Source: Vibrio rumoiensis (GTDB lineage: Bacteria > Pseudomonadota > Gammaproteobacteria > Enterobacterales > Vibrionaceae). From it: 64,000 bases of DNA. How positions within the stretch are numbered: the stretch's first letter is position 1; each line of letters opens with the position of its first letter. This document shows, piece by piece, positions 12,702 to 21,750 of the stretch. The translations under genes and the position numbers were made by a program. Under the pieces are notes generated by a model. It did not search any database. It saw only the letters and a program-made list of their open reading frames with translations, and was not told where the DNA came from. The stretch covers positions 62,001 to 126,000 of the forward strand of contig NZ_AP018685.1 of NCBI RefSeq assembly GCF_002218045.2, written 5' to 3'.

Positions 12702-13529
12702 TTGATGACAGCTTCTTCTGATCCAACGCCACCCACTGCTTGCCAAGCTTATCAAGTTCCTAGTGAACTACTTCAACCTTTGTGGTTACGTAGTCGCGAA
12801 AGTTTAATTGATGACGGTTTGGTCTATGATCCGATTGCCGCACGAGCTTGCCAACGCTGCCACCTTTCGGCTGAGTGCTTAGCAGGCGATATCGATCAAA
12901 AGCAGTTACTACACGCCACCCTTACTCAACTATGTGATATGGAAGTATCGCGCTTTCTTACTCGTCATCCTAATGCTTGGATCATCAATGTTGGTGCGGG
13001 GCTCGATACCCGTTTTTATCGTTTAGATAATGGTCTTTGTCATTGGATTGAAGTGGATGTCGATGAAACCTTGTTATGGCGACAAAAGCTCTTTCATCAC
13101 AGTGAGCGTTATAAAATGATGTGCGGCTGTGTGCCGGATATGCAATGGCTCGATCAATTGGCGATTCCTGATAACGCGCCGGTCTTAGTGGTGTGTGAGC
13201 AAGCGTTGTTACTTCAGCCTCGTAAACAAGTGGCGCATTTTGTACAAAAACTTGGACGACATTTTTCACACGCTCATGCTTGTTTAGTATTGGCGGGCGA
13301 TAAAACGCAATCACATTGGGGGAAGGGGATGGGCTGTTCGCTCTATCAGCATGGTTTAAAAGACCCCGTGACCAGTGTGTTATCTTGGCTGCCATGGATT
13401 GATCGCATTAAAGCACGCTCTCCTGTCGAACATAATTGTAAGCGTTGGCGAGCTTGGCAGAAATTGCTTTCCAAGTTGCCTTTTATCAAGCATAGGCTTA
13501 CCCCAACCATGATTCATCTGAGTTGGTAG
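12702..13529 (+). CDS. Putative class I SAM-dependent methyltransferase, leucine carboxyl methyltransferase-like
   Basis: The 275-residue protein resembles the LCMT/TcmP O-methyltransferase family. The SAM-binding signature is WIINVGAGLDTRFYRL (~92-107), followed by an acidic strand WIEVDVDE and later LVVCEQALLL. Near the N-terminus is DGLVYDPIAAR, typical of the family. An unusual cluster of Cys (ACQRCHLSAEC) follows it; its role is not known. The substrate cannot be read from the sequence. A strong Fur box upstream suggests induction under iron limitation, so a role linked to iron or siderophore use is possible but unproven. It separates lexA from dinF, which are adjacent in E. coli. AGGAG upstream supports the start. 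Confidence 0.8.
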   Translation: MMTASSDPTPPTACQAYQVPSELLQPLWLRSRESLIDDGLVYDPIAARACQRCHLSAECLAGDIDQKQLLHATLTQLCDMEVSRFLTRHPNAWIINVGAGLDTRFYRLDNGLCHWIEVDVDETLLWRQKLFHHSERYKMMCGCVPDMQWLDQLAIPDNAPVLVVCEQALLLQPRKQVAHFVQKLGRHFSHAHACLVLAGDKTQSHWGKGMGCSLYQHGLKDPVTSVLSWLPWIDRIKARSPVEHNCKRWRAWQKLLSKLPFIKHRLTPTMIHLSW

Positions 13530-13601
13530 ATCAATCCAGACTAATAATTTCTTTGTACTATAAAGCAAGGTAAACTGTCGCCTCATCTAAGTGAGGTTTT
13601 C

Positions 13602-14969
13602 GTGATCAAACAATCTTCGTCATTTCAACTGCTTCAACAAATTCTCTCGCAGCGCTCTTTGCATAAGCAGGTGTTGTTGCTCGCCATTCCAATGGTACTT
13701 TCCAATATCACAGTCCCTCTTTTAGGTTTAGTTGATGCTGCGGTGATCGGCCATTTAGATTACGCCTGGTATCTAGGTGGCGTTGCACTAGGTAGTACCA
13801 TGATCAGCGTGACGTTTTGGTTGTTGGGTTTTTTACGTATGGCGACCACAGGGCTCGCCGCTCAAGCACAAGGTGAAGAAAGTCCACAAAAGTTAGCGCA
13901 TGTTTGGTTGCAAGGGATGTTAGTGGCTTGGCTGCTAGCGGGTTTGTTTCTATTGTTTCATTCACCACTTGCTGAGCTGATTTTTTCGTTAAGTAATGCC
14001 AGTGCTGAAGTGAAGCATTACGGCATGCAGTACTTTTCGATTCGCGTGTGGAGTGCTCCGGCCGCACTCGCCAATTTTGTTATTTTAGGTTGGTTACTTG
14101 GCACGCAAAATGCCAAAGCACCGATGTGGCTGGTGATCGTAACCAACTTGGCCAATATTATTTTGGATGTTCTATTTGTCTTGGTGTTTGATTGGAAAGT
14201 TGCCGGTGCGGCGTGGGCTTCCGTTTTAGCGGATTATACAGGCTTAGTCTTGGGCTTGTTTTTCGTGATGCGCACCTGGATCAAGCAACAGCTTCCGAAT
14301 GTATTGACCTTATTACCTTCTGCCACTAATGGCATGGGCAGAATGCTGCGCTTAAATAGTGATATTTTCTTACGCTCATTGTGCTTACAAGCGGTATTCA
14401 GTTTTATGACCTTCCAAGGTGCGGCACTAGGCGATGATGTGGTGGCTGCCAATGCGGTGTTGATGAGCTTTTTGATGATGGTGTCTTATGGCATGGATGG
14501 TTTTGCTTATGCAATGGAAGCGATGGTCGGTAAGGCGGTGGGGGCGAAAAGTCGTGGTCAATTACTCAATTCGCTAATCGGTACGTCATTTTGGGGTTTA
14601 GTCTGTAGTGTGTTTTTAACCTTGATGTTCTGGTTATTTGGCCATCAATTAGTTCGGCTGATCACCGATATTCCGAATGTACAGGCACAAGCGGATATTT
14701 ACTTGCCTTGGCTAATTGTGATGCCATTGGTATCGATGTGGTGTTTTTTATTAGATGGCATTTTTGTTGGGGCGACCAAAGGCAAAGATATGCGCAATAG
14801 TATGCTTATCGCCATGTTGTGTTTTTTTGCACTGTATTTCAGTTTCGCGTCTTGGGGCAACCATGCTTTGTGGATGTCGATGCTGACTTTTATGGGAATG
14901 CGTGGTGCTGGGCTCGCGGTGATATTTATCACTCAGTGGAAGCAGCGACGGTTTATTGAATCGGTTTGA
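13602..14969 (+). CDS. dinF: MATE-family efflux transporter DinF
   Basis: This 455-residue membrane protein has about 12 hydrophobic segments in two halves, the MATE layout. The first half begins VLLLAIPMVLSNITVPLLGLVDAAVIGHL, the usual MATE entry motif. MATE proteins export drugs or organic cations using Na+ or H+ gradients. The closest known relative by context is DinF, a DNA-damage-inducible gene next to lexA. The start is GTG at 13602 with GAGG upstream. It is separated from the methyltransferase by 72 bases, and I see no SOS box of its own. Damage induction here would need read-through from lexA. Confidence 0.9.
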   Translation: MIKQSSSFQLLQQILSQRSLHKQVLLLAIPMVLSNITVPLLGLVDAAVIGHLDYAWYLGGVALGSTMISVTFWLLGFLRMATTGLAAQAQGEESPQKLAHVWLQGMLVAWLLAGLFLLFHSPLAELIFSLSNASAEVKHYGMQYFSIRVWSAPAALANFVILGWLLGTQNAKAPMWLVIVTNLANIILDVLFVLVFDWKVAGAAWASVLADYTGLVLGLFFVMRTWIKQQLPNVLTLLPSATNGMGRMLRLNSDIFLRSLCLQAVFSFMTFQGAALGDDVVAANAVLMSFLMMVSYGMDGFAYAMEAMVGKAVGAKSRGQLLNSLIGTSFWGLVCSVFLTLMFWLFGHQLVRLITDIPNVQAQADIYLPWLIVMPLVSMWCFLLDGIFVGATKGKDMRNSMLIAMLCFFALYFSFASWGNHALWMSMLTFMGMRGAGLAVIFITQWKQRRFIESV

Positions 14970-14984
14970 TTATTCGTTCTTATC

Positions 14985-15011
14985 AAAAAAGGAGCCCAAG
15001 TTGGCTCCTTT
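14985..15011. terminator. Bidirectional terminator between dinF and sthA
   Basis: GGAGCC / GGCTCC stem with A6 on one side and TTT on the other. On the minus strand it ends in six T's and would stop sthA; on the plus strand it would stop dinF less strongly. Confidence 0.82.
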
Positions 15012-15041
15012 ATTGTTTGTTTACGATTATGGTTTCGCTTT

Positions 15042-16442
15042 TTAGAATAAACGATTGAGACCATTGAGCGCCGCTACCCGATAAGCTTCTGCCATGGTTG
15101 GGTAGTTAAACGTGGTATTGACGAAATATTCAATAGTATTAGCGGGGCCTTTTTGTTCCATAATGGCTTGTCCGATATGGATAATTTCAGCGGCGCGTTC
15201 TCCAAAGCAATGGATACCTAATATTTGCTTGGTTTCTCGATGGAATAAGATTTTCAGACTACCAATATCTTTACCAGCGATCTGCGCACGTGCTAAATGT
15301 TTAAATGAAGCACGCCCAACTTCATAAGGGATTTTCGAGGCCGTCAACTCTTGCTCTGTTTTACCAACCGAGCTGATTTCAGGAATGGTGTAAATGCCGG
15401 TTGGAATATCATCAATGAGGAATCCATCGGCTTTGCCTTTAGCTATCGCTTGAGCAACAAAACGTCCTTGGTCATACGCCGCGCTGGCAAGGCTAGGATA
15501 GCCAATTACATCACCTACCGCGTAAACATGGTCAACTTCGGTTTGGTAGTGTTTGTTGACGGAAAGTTGCCCACGAGAATCTGGGGTTAATCCCACCTGT
15601 TCTAAATCCAGTTTGTCGGTATTACCGGTTCGACCATTAGCATAGAGCAAACAGTCTGCTTTCATTTTCTTACCGGATTCAAGGTGTACGATCACACCAT
15701 CATCGGTGCCTTCTACTTTGTGATAAGTCTCATCATTACGGATCACAACGCCACTATTCCAAAAGTGGTAAGAAAGGGCATCCGAGGTTTCGTTATCTAA
15801 GAACGCCAATAAGCGGTCTCGGGTGTTTATTAAATCGGTTTTGACTCCGAGTCCGCGGAAGATAGAGGCATATTCACAACCGATTACCCCTGCGCCGTAA
15901 ATGATGATGTGTCTAGGGTCATGCTTGAGATTTAAAATGGTGTCGCTGTTGTAGATGCGTTCATGGGTAAAATCGACATCTTCAGGCTGATAGGGGCGTG
16001 AACCGGTGGCAATCACAAATTTATCCGCGGTATATTCTTCAAATGTGCCATCCGATTGTGCAACTGACACGCTATTTGGCCCAGTAAATTTGGCGCTACC
16101 AAATAATAGAGTGCAAGCATTACGATCATAAAAGCCCTGACGTAGACGAGTTTGTTGATCGATAACGCTTTTTGCATGGTCGAGAATATCGGAGAAGGAA
16201 GCGGTAAGACTGGTTTTGTTTTTGCAAAAAAGTGGGTTGTTATTGAATTCAATAATTCGGCTGACTGCATGACGGAGGGCTTTAGAAGGAATGGTTCCCC
16301 AGTGAGTACAACCGCCACCAACGCTACTTTCTCTTTCAATTATCGCAACGTTAAGTCCTGCTTTTGCCAACCCCATTGCGGCACCTTCGCCGCCAGGGCC
16401 ACTACCAATGACAATGACATCAAAGTGTGTTGAATCCATCAT
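15042..16442 (-). CDS. sthA: Soluble pyridine nucleotide transhydrogenase SthA
   Basis: SthA (UdhA) is a cytosolic FAD enzyme that reoxidises NADPH with NAD+ to balance the two pools. The 466 residues contain the FAD-binding GSGPGGEGAAMGLAKAG near the N-terminus, the second dinucleotide fold IIYGAGVIGCEYASIF, and the FAD-contacting VYAVGDVIG. The redox-active disulfide of related reductases is absent: the site reads GGGCTHWGTIPSKALRH with one Cys, as is typical of SthA. It could start at the ATG at 16442 or 16439. It is divergent from fabR, the arrangement seen in E. coli. Confidence 0.95.
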   Translation of the reverse strand: MMDSTHFDVIVIGSGPGGEGAAMGLAKAGLNVAIIERESSVGGGCTHWGTIPSKALRHAVSRIIEFNNNPLFCKNKTSLTASFSDILDHAKSVIDQQTRLRQGFYDRNACTLLFGSAKFTGPNSVSVAQSDGTFEEYTADKFVIATGSRPYQPEDVDFTHERIYNSDTILNLKHDPRHIIIYGAGVIGCEYASIFRGLGVKTDLINTRDRLLAFLDNETSDALSYHFWNSGVVIRNDETYHKVEGTDDGVIVHLESGKKMKADCLLYANGRTGNTDKLDLEQVGLTPDSRGQLSVNKHYQTEVDHVYAVGDVIGYPSLASAAYDQGRFVAQAIAKGKADGFLIDDIPTGIYTIPEISSVGKTEQELTASKIPYEVGRASFKHLARAQIAGKDIGSLKILFHRETKQILGIHCFGERAAEIIHIGQAIMEQKGPANTIEYFVNTTFNYPTMAEAYRVAALNGLNRLF

Positions 16443-16503
16443 GCTTTTCCCTTGATATTGTGTGAAATCCTGAAATGCATACCGAAATTGATACCGGTAG
16501 ATC

Positions 16504-16676
16504 TATATCCAAGTTACTTGAGTATAAGATAGTAACGCATTCAATTATGGGGTAAATGATTGAGATAACAGACAGTCGTCACGATCACATAGATTGATGT
16601 TTAAAGAGAAAAATAACCGGTTGTTGAATAATTTATTGCGGGAAGCTCGGTGGTATACCCAAGTTGCTTGGGTATA
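16504..16676. repeat. Two related short palindromes in the sthA-fabR intergenic region
   Basis: TATACCCAAG (16654-16663) pairs perfectly with CTTGGGTATA (16667-16676) around TTG. A looser version, TATATCCAAG / CTTGAGTATA, is at 16504-16526. They share the core CCAAGTTRCTTG. They may be copies of a dispersed vibrio palindrome or binding sites for a regulator of the divergent pair. Otherwise the ~280 bases hold only the two promoters. Confidence 0.5.
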
Positions 16677-16725
16677 GATGTATTTATCGGTATATTAGCG
16701 ACATGGTGATCAACGAGAAAGCATA

Positions 16726-17340
16726 ATGGGTATTCGAGCTCAACAAAAAGAAAAAACACGTCGCTCATTAATTGATGCCGCTTTTGGGCAGCTTAGCGCG
16801 GATCGCGGTTTTTCAAATTTAAGTCTACGAGAGGTGTCTCGTGAGGCGGGTATTGCACCAACCTCTTTTTACCGCCACTTTAAAGATATGGATGAACTCG
16901 GTTTAGTGATGGTGGATGAAGGTGGGCTGTTATTACGGCAATTAATGCGTCAGGCTCGCCAACGTATTGTGGCGGAAGGCAGTTTGATCCGTACATCGGT
17001 GCAAACCTTTATGGAGTTTATTGAGCAAAGTCCGAACGTGTTTCGTTTGCTATTGCGTGAGCGTTCAGGAACGTCTGCAGAATTCCGTGCCGCTGTGGCG
17101 CGCGAAATCCAACATTTTGGCGCTGAATTAACCGAATATTTAGTGGGAGCAGGAATGGCGCGAGAAGTAGCGGCTATTCAAGCAGAAGCCTCAGTAATGA
17201 TAGTTTTTACCTCAGGAGCTGAAGCGCTTGATTTAGAAGATGATGCTCGTGATGTTCTTGCTGAGCGTATGATCTTACAATTACGAATGCTCGCGAAGGG
17301 GAGCGCTTTGATGAAAGGCTCGATAAAGAATAGCGATTAA
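16726..17340 (+). CDS. fabR: HTH-type transcriptional repressor FabR
   Basis: FabR is a TetR-type repressor that senses the balance of saturated and unsaturated acyl chains and controls unsaturated fatty acid synthesis genes (fabA, fabB in E. coli). The 204-residue protein has a TetR DNA-binding domain (RRSLIDAAFGQLS, then LREVSREAGIAPTSFYRHFKDMDEL, ~13-57). A C-terminal ligand domain containing VFRLLLRERSGTSAEFR follows. The order sthA-fabR-trmA matches E. coli except that yijD, which follows fabR there, is absent. With plsB nearby, it adds a lipid-homeostasis theme. Confidence 0.94.
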   Translation: MGIRAQQKEKTRRSLIDAAFGQLSADRGFSNLSLREVSREAGIAPTSFYRHFKDMDELGLVMVDEGGLLLRQLMRQARQRIVAEGSLIRTSVQTFMEFIEQSPNVFRLLLRERSGTSAEFRAAVAREIQHFGAELTEYLVGAGMAREVAAIQAEASVMIVFTSGAEALDLEDDARDVLAERMILQLRMLAKGSALMKGSIKNSD

Positions 17341-17387
17341 TCATTAAAAGCCTTTCCCTTTCCATGAAAATAAAAGAAGGGAAACGA

Positions 17388-17424
17388 AATAAGCCGCTGA
17401 ATATTCAATATTCAGCGGCTTATT
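17388..17424. terminator. Bidirectional terminator between fabR and trmA
   Basis: A long perfect inverted repeat, AAGCCGCTGAATAT / ATATTCAGCGGCTT with a TCA loop, extended by AAT/ATT. T-rich tracts follow on both strands. It serves two convergent genes. Confidence 0.88.
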
Positions 17425-17445
17425 TGTTATTGCGTGTAGGAAAAC

Positions 17446-18552
17446 TTATTTGCGTTCTAGGAAAACACCCACTTCCATGTGGTGAGTGAATGGGAACTGA
17501 TCAAATAGCGCAAAGCGAGTAATATTATGAGTTTGCGCCAGAATGTCTAAATTGTCTTTTAAGGTTTCTGGGTTGCAAGAGATATACATAATGCGCTCGT
17601 AACCTTGTACCATTTTGCATGTTCCTTCATCCATACCTGAGCGTGGTGGATCAACAAAAATGGTATTGCAGTTATAGCTGGCTAAATCGATATTATTGTC
17701 TTTTAAACGGCGAAATTCTCTTTTCCCTTCCATTGCATCCGTAAAATCTTCTGCTGACATGCGAATGATTTGTACATTATCGATGTTGTTGGCTTTGATA
17801 TTATATTGAGCCGAATCAACGGAAGGTTTCGCTAATTCAGTGGCAAGCACACGTTCAAAGTTTTGCGCTAAAGCCAGTGAGAAGTTGCCGTTACCACAGT
17901 AAAGTTCGAGTAAGTCGCCTTGACTTTCTTGCGTACAGTCGACCGCCCATTCCAACATCTTTTTTGCCACGATGCCGTTTGGTTGAGTGAAGCTATTTTC
18001 AACTTGCTGATAAATATAAGGCTTGCCATTCACGTGCAGCTTTTCTACCACGTAGTCACGGTCCATGACGATTTTCATTTTACGGGCGCGGCCAATGAGA
18101 TCTAAGTTGAATCCTTCATCATTAAGACGTTGCTTAAGGGCGCGCGCTTCTTGTTGCCATTCGTCATTCAGTTGGCGATGGTAGAGTAGTGAAACTAAAA
18201 TCTCACCACTTAAGGTCGATAGAAAATCTACTTGGAATAATTTGGTTCTTAATATCGGATTATCTTTCATGGCATCCATGAGTAACGGCATTAAGTCATT
18301 AATTAATCGACTGGCGGTTGGGAAGTGATCAACACGATATTTTTGGCGAGTCGCTTGGTCAAACATGATGTAGTACATGTCTTCGCCCTCGTGCCAGACA
18401 CGAAATTCAGCCCGCATGCGATAATACTGTTCAGGGGATTCAAACACTTCGATTTCTGGCGTGGTAAATTCACCAAACATGTCGCCTAGGCGCAGCAGCT
18501 TGTCGTCGAGTTGTTGAGCGTAGCTGGTGGTGTCGCGAGTGTGAGTTGCCAT
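17446..18552 (-). CDS. trmA: tRNA (uracil-5-)-methyltransferase TrmA
   Basis: TrmA makes 5-methyluridine at position 54 of nearly all tRNAs using SAM. The protein is 368 residues from the ATG at 18552 (MATHTRDTTS), which has AGG eight bases upstream; E. coli TrmA has 366. The SAM site is LLELYCGNGNFSLAL (~214-228). The catalytic motifs are DPPRSGMD (~301-308) and the nucleophile Cys326 in YISCNPETL. An upstream TTG extension to 18582 in the same frame does not match the family. It is convergent with fabR and divergent from btuB, as in E. coli. Confidence 0.96.
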   Translation of the reverse strand: MATHTRDTTSYAQQLDDKLLRLGDMFGEFTTPEIEVFESPEQYYRMRAEFRVWHEGEDMYYIMFDQATRQKYRVDHFPTASRLINDLMPLLMDAMKDNPILRTKLFQVDFLSTLSGEILVSLLYHRQLNDEWQQEARALKQRLNDEGFNLDLIGRARKMKIVMDRDYVVEKLHVNGKPYIYQQVENSFTQPNGIVAKKMLEWAVDCTQESQGDLLELYCGNGNFSLALAQNFERVLATELAKPSVDSAQYNIKANNIDNVQIIRMSAEDFTDAMEGKREFRRLKDNNIDLASYNCNTIFVDPPRSGMDEGTCKMVQGYERIMYISCNPETLKDNLDILAQTHNITRFALFDQFPFTHHMEVGVFLERK

Positions 18553-18711
18553 AAGAAGCCTTTTGTTTGAAACAATGAACAAGGAGCGCAGATTTTATCC
18601 ATCGAGCACCAGATGTCCAGTTTTGTGTTGATGTATTCATTTTTTGAATGAAGAGAGGAAAAATATCGTTCGGGTTTAACTATCAGTGGACATCAAGATC
18701 TTAGCACTTTA

Positions 18712-18926
18712 GGATGCTGTCAGCTGGTGTCTATCCTATTCATATACGAATAGTGATGGCTGAAAAGGGAATTTGGTGTAAATCCAGAACTGACGCGCAG
18801 CGGTAATAAGAACGAAACTTTTGGGTGAATAGCCAGACACTACCTTAATTAGGTGGGAAGTCGAAAGGAGTAGGTGATAGTAAGGAATACTGTCGAGCTT
18901 TAAGTCCGAATACCTGCCAGTGATTC
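18712..18926 (+). promoter_or_regulatory. Cobalamin (B12) riboswitch upstream of btuB
   Basis: The hallmark segments are in order: GCTGGTGTC near the 5' end, AAAAGGGAATTTGGTG and AAATCC, CTGACGCGCAGCGGTAA, then AGCCAGAC and the AAGTCCGAATACCTGCC near the 3' end. It occupies most of the 390-base gap between trmA and btuB. When adenosylcobalamin is plentiful it should shut off btuB expression. Confidence 0.92.
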
Positions 18927-18972
18927 AGAGCAATTGCTCATTATGTTTCTCGCGTTTTAGGACTTATTAACA

Positions 18973-20808
18973 ATGAAAAAAACCGTTTTAGCAACCGCGA
19001 TCAGTAGTCTCGCTGGTGGTGTCTTCCTTTCTTTATCTCCCTTTGCTTTGGCGCAAGAGTCATCAACTAATGCCACAACCGATGTGATGCTTGTTACCGC
19101 GACTAAGCGTACTGAACCTATTACTAATTTGATTACACCAGTTATCGAAATCACTAAAGAAGATATTGATAAAACCCAAGCTCAAACTTTAACGGAAGTT
19201 TTACGTCAGCTTCCAGGTGTGCAAATCACAACTAATGGTGGTGATAGTTCAAATACACGAGTTTATGTTCGTGGTAGTAACAATGTTGTGGTCCTTTTTA
19301 ATGGCATGCGAATGGGTGGAGCTACAACTGGCTATGCTGATATGAGCCAGGTGCCACTTGCGGGTGTGCAAAAGATCGAATATTTACGCGGTTCTCGCGC
19401 CGCTGTGTATGGAGCTGATGCGACGGCTGGGGTGATTAATATCATAACCAGTAGTTCTAATACGGAGACAACTGGTTCTGTTAAAGCAACCGGTGGCTCT
19501 AATGGCTACCAAAGCTATGTTGGTTCAATAGCTATGGTACCAAGCTCTAAATCTTGGGTTAATGTGACCACGCAATATCAATATTCTGATAACTATGACA
19601 TCTATGATGGCGCAGATGATGATAAAGATAGTTACGAGAATACCAATGTCATTGCTGACTGGGGTGTATATTTAGATGATAACTGGATTCTTCGGATGAA
19701 TGGTTATTATCACAATGGTTTAACAGAATATGATGATACCTACGCAGTTGGGAATTTCTATAACGATAGAAATCAAATAGAAAATTATTCAATTAATGGT
19801 CAAGCAATTTATACCACGGATGTTTTTACCTCTAGTTTCGCTTATGGTTATAGCCAAGATGAGCGGGTGACTCAATCATCTTACCCAAGCTCTATTACAA
19901 CGCATCGTGATGAAGTCAATTGGCGTAATAATTGGTTATTTACTAAAGTAGACAGCTTAGGTTTTGGTTATGAATATACCAATGATGATGTAGGTGATTC
20001 TGATATAAACTATAAGGAAACGGAACGTTATAATCATGCTGGTTATGTCAACCTCGCTCATAATGGTGAGATCCTTCAATTAGAAGGAAGTCTTCGTTAT
20101 GATGATAATCAGCAATTTGGCAATAAAACTACATGGCAATTAGGCGCTGGATGGCAGTTTGCAGAGCAATTCCGCCTAACTGGTAATGTGGGAACTGGCT
20201 TCAAAGTGCCGACTTTTAATGACCTCTATTATCCTGATTTTAATGGTTTCCCATCTGCCAACCCTGATTTAGAGCCTGAAGAATCAACTAACTACGAAAT
20301 TGCTTTGGAAGGGGAGCATAGTTTCTTAAGTTGGCGTTTGGCGGCCTTTTATAATGATATCGATAATAGAATTATTCTAGATAGTAACTACATTGGTCAA
20401 AATGTAGAAAATCAAGATTTGACGATTAAAGGTGTTGAATGGGTTGGTAGTTTTGATACTGGACCTCTATATCATCAAATCTCTCTGCAATATTTAAAAC
20501 CTGAAGATAAGAATACCGGAGAAGATGCTGCTCGTATTGCTCGCCAGCAGTATAAATGGCAAGTAGGTTACCAAGGTGATCATTGGCAAACTAATGTTTC
20601 ATATCGATACCAAGGTCATAGCTACGATACAAATGGTGCAAAGTTGAATGGGTTTAGCCTCGTTGACTTAGCGGCTAGCTACGATCTAACACCTGATTGG
20701 GTGATTTCTGCGCGTGTAAGCAACTTGTTTAATGAAGACTACGAAGTTATCGATAATTATATCGAGCCAGAACGTTCTTTCTATGGCTCGATAGCCTACC
20801 AATTCTAA
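18973..20808 (+). CDS. btuB: TonB-dependent vitamin B12 receptor BtuB
   Basis: BtuB imports cobalamin across the outer membrane with energy from TonB-ExbBD. The 611 residues start with a signal peptide (MKKTVLATAISSLAGG... to about residue 27, AFALA-like end). The TonB box DVMLVTATK follows, then the plug domain (LTEVLRQLPGVQI, VYVRGSNN, RGSRAAVYGADATAGVINI, ~60-160). The rest is a beta barrel ending with the outer-membrane signature Phe (YGSIAYQF). A cobalamin riboswitch precedes it and murI follows, the E. coli order, which supports BtuB over other receptors. Confidence 0.94.
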   Translation: MKKTVLATAISSLAGGVFLSLSPFALAQESSTNATTDVMLVTATKRTEPITNLITPVIEITKEDIDKTQAQTLTEVLRQLPGVQITTNGGDSSNTRVYVRGSNNVVVLFNGMRMGGATTGYADMSQVPLAGVQKIEYLRGSRAAVYGADATAGVINIITSSSNTETTGSVKATGGSNGYQSYVGSIAMVPSSKSWVNVTTQYQYSDNYDIYDGADDDKDSYENTNVIADWGVYLDDNWILRMNGYYHNGLTEYDDTYAVGNFYNDRNQIENYSINGQAIYTTDVFTSSFAYGYSQDERVTQSSYPSSITTHRDEVNWRNNWLFTKVDSLGFGYEYTNDDVGDSDINYKETERYNHAGYVNLAHNGEILQLEGSLRYDDNQQFGNKTTWQLGAGWQFAEQFRLTGNVGTGFKVPTFNDLYYPDFNGFPSANPDLEPEESTNYEIALEGEHSFLSWRLAAFYNDIDNRIILDSNYIGQNVENQDLTIKGVEWVGSFDTGPLYHQISLQYLKPEDKNTGEDAARIARQQYKWQVGYQGDHWQTNVSYRYQGHSYDTNGAKLNGFSLVDLAASYDLTPDWVISARVSNLFNEDYEVIDNYIEPERSFYGSIAYQF

Positions 20809-20824
20809 TATTATCAAATCTAAG

Positions 20825-20855
20825 TGCCCTCGATTCTTTGTTGAGGGCATTTTTA
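20825..20855 (+). terminator. Terminator after btuB
   Basis: TGCCCTC (20825-20831) pairs with GAGGGCA (20843-20849), followed by TTTTTAT. Confidence 0.85.
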
Positions 20856-20934
20856 TCTCACCGTGTGTTTTATTTCCATCCATTTAGTTAGCAGAGTATC
20901 ATGTAACCAGTACTGTTTATCATGAGTAAGTGTT

Positions 20935-21750
20935 GTGCATCATTCAGCTAATTCTGTTCCAAAAGTATTAATCTTCGATTCTGGTGTCGGTGGGCTTTCT
21001 GTCTATCAACAGATCCAAGCGCGATACCCTCAGCTGGATTATCTCTACCTTTTTGATAATGAAGCATACCCATACGGTGAATTACCCGAGCCGATATTAA
21101 TTGAGCGAGTGCTCCGCCTAATGACTCACATGGTGGCAAAAGAAGCCATTGATATTGTTGTTATCGCCTGTAACACCGCAAGCACCGTGGTGCTACCTCA
21201 TTTAAGACAAGCATTAAACATCCCTGTTATTGGAGTAGTGCCTGCTATTAAACCTGCCGCGACCTTATCTAAATTAGCTATAGGGCTGATTGCAACACCT
21301 GCAACTGTAAACCGGTCTTATACCCATGATTTGATTTCGAAATTTTCAGCAGGTGTCGATGTAAAGCTTTTAGGGTCGACTCGACTGGTGATGATGGCAG
21401 AAGAAAAACTTAGAGGTACAAGTGTCGACTTAAAAGAATTAGAAGAGATTCTACAGCCATTATTTCAAAATATAGATGTTGCCGTGCTCGGTTGTACCCA
21501 TTTCCCATTACTAAGAAATGAAATTCAGCAGGTGCTAGGAGTTAATGTGGCTTTAATTGATTCTGGTGAGGCAATCGCAATGAGAGTAGGGACGGTATTA
21601 CAAATTAATCCTCGAAGAGATAATGATTTAAAACAAAAATTTTACCCTATATACAGCAGTGCCGCCCCATGGGAGGGTGCGGCACTGAATAATGGATTAG
21701 CCCAATTTGGTTTTAATCCAGTTGAGATTCTCCAGTTTCAGGATGCTTAG
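20935..21750 (+). CDS. murI: Glutamate racemase MurI
   Basis: MurI converts L-glutamate to D-glutamate for peptidoglycan. The 271 residues contain the substrate motif IFDSGVGGLSV and the two catalytic cysteines, Cys79 in ACNTAST and Cys187 in LGCTHFPLL. The start is GTG at 20935 with a weak binding site, so it may be poorly translated. The last ~38 bases overlap the 3' end of a convergent gene encoding an RRM protein, and no terminator lies between them. Confidence 0.94.
   Translation: MHHSANSVPKVLIFDSGVGGLSVYQQIQARYPQLDYLYLFDNEAYPYGELPEPILIERVLRLMTHMVAKEAIDIVVIACNTASTVVLPHLRQALNIPVIGVVPAIKPAATLSKLAIGLIATPATVNRSYTHDLISKFSAGVDVKLLGSTRLVMMAEEKLRGTSVDLKELEEILQPLFQNIDVAVLGCTHFPLLRNEIQQVLGVNVALIDSGEAIAMRVGTVLQINPRRDNDLKQKFYPIYSSAAPWEGAALNNGLAQFGFNPVEILQFQDA

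Noticed and set aside
12985..13395. 136-residue ORF antisense to the methyltransferase gene
   Set aside because: It is a shadow of a well-supported gene on the other strand and has no domain.
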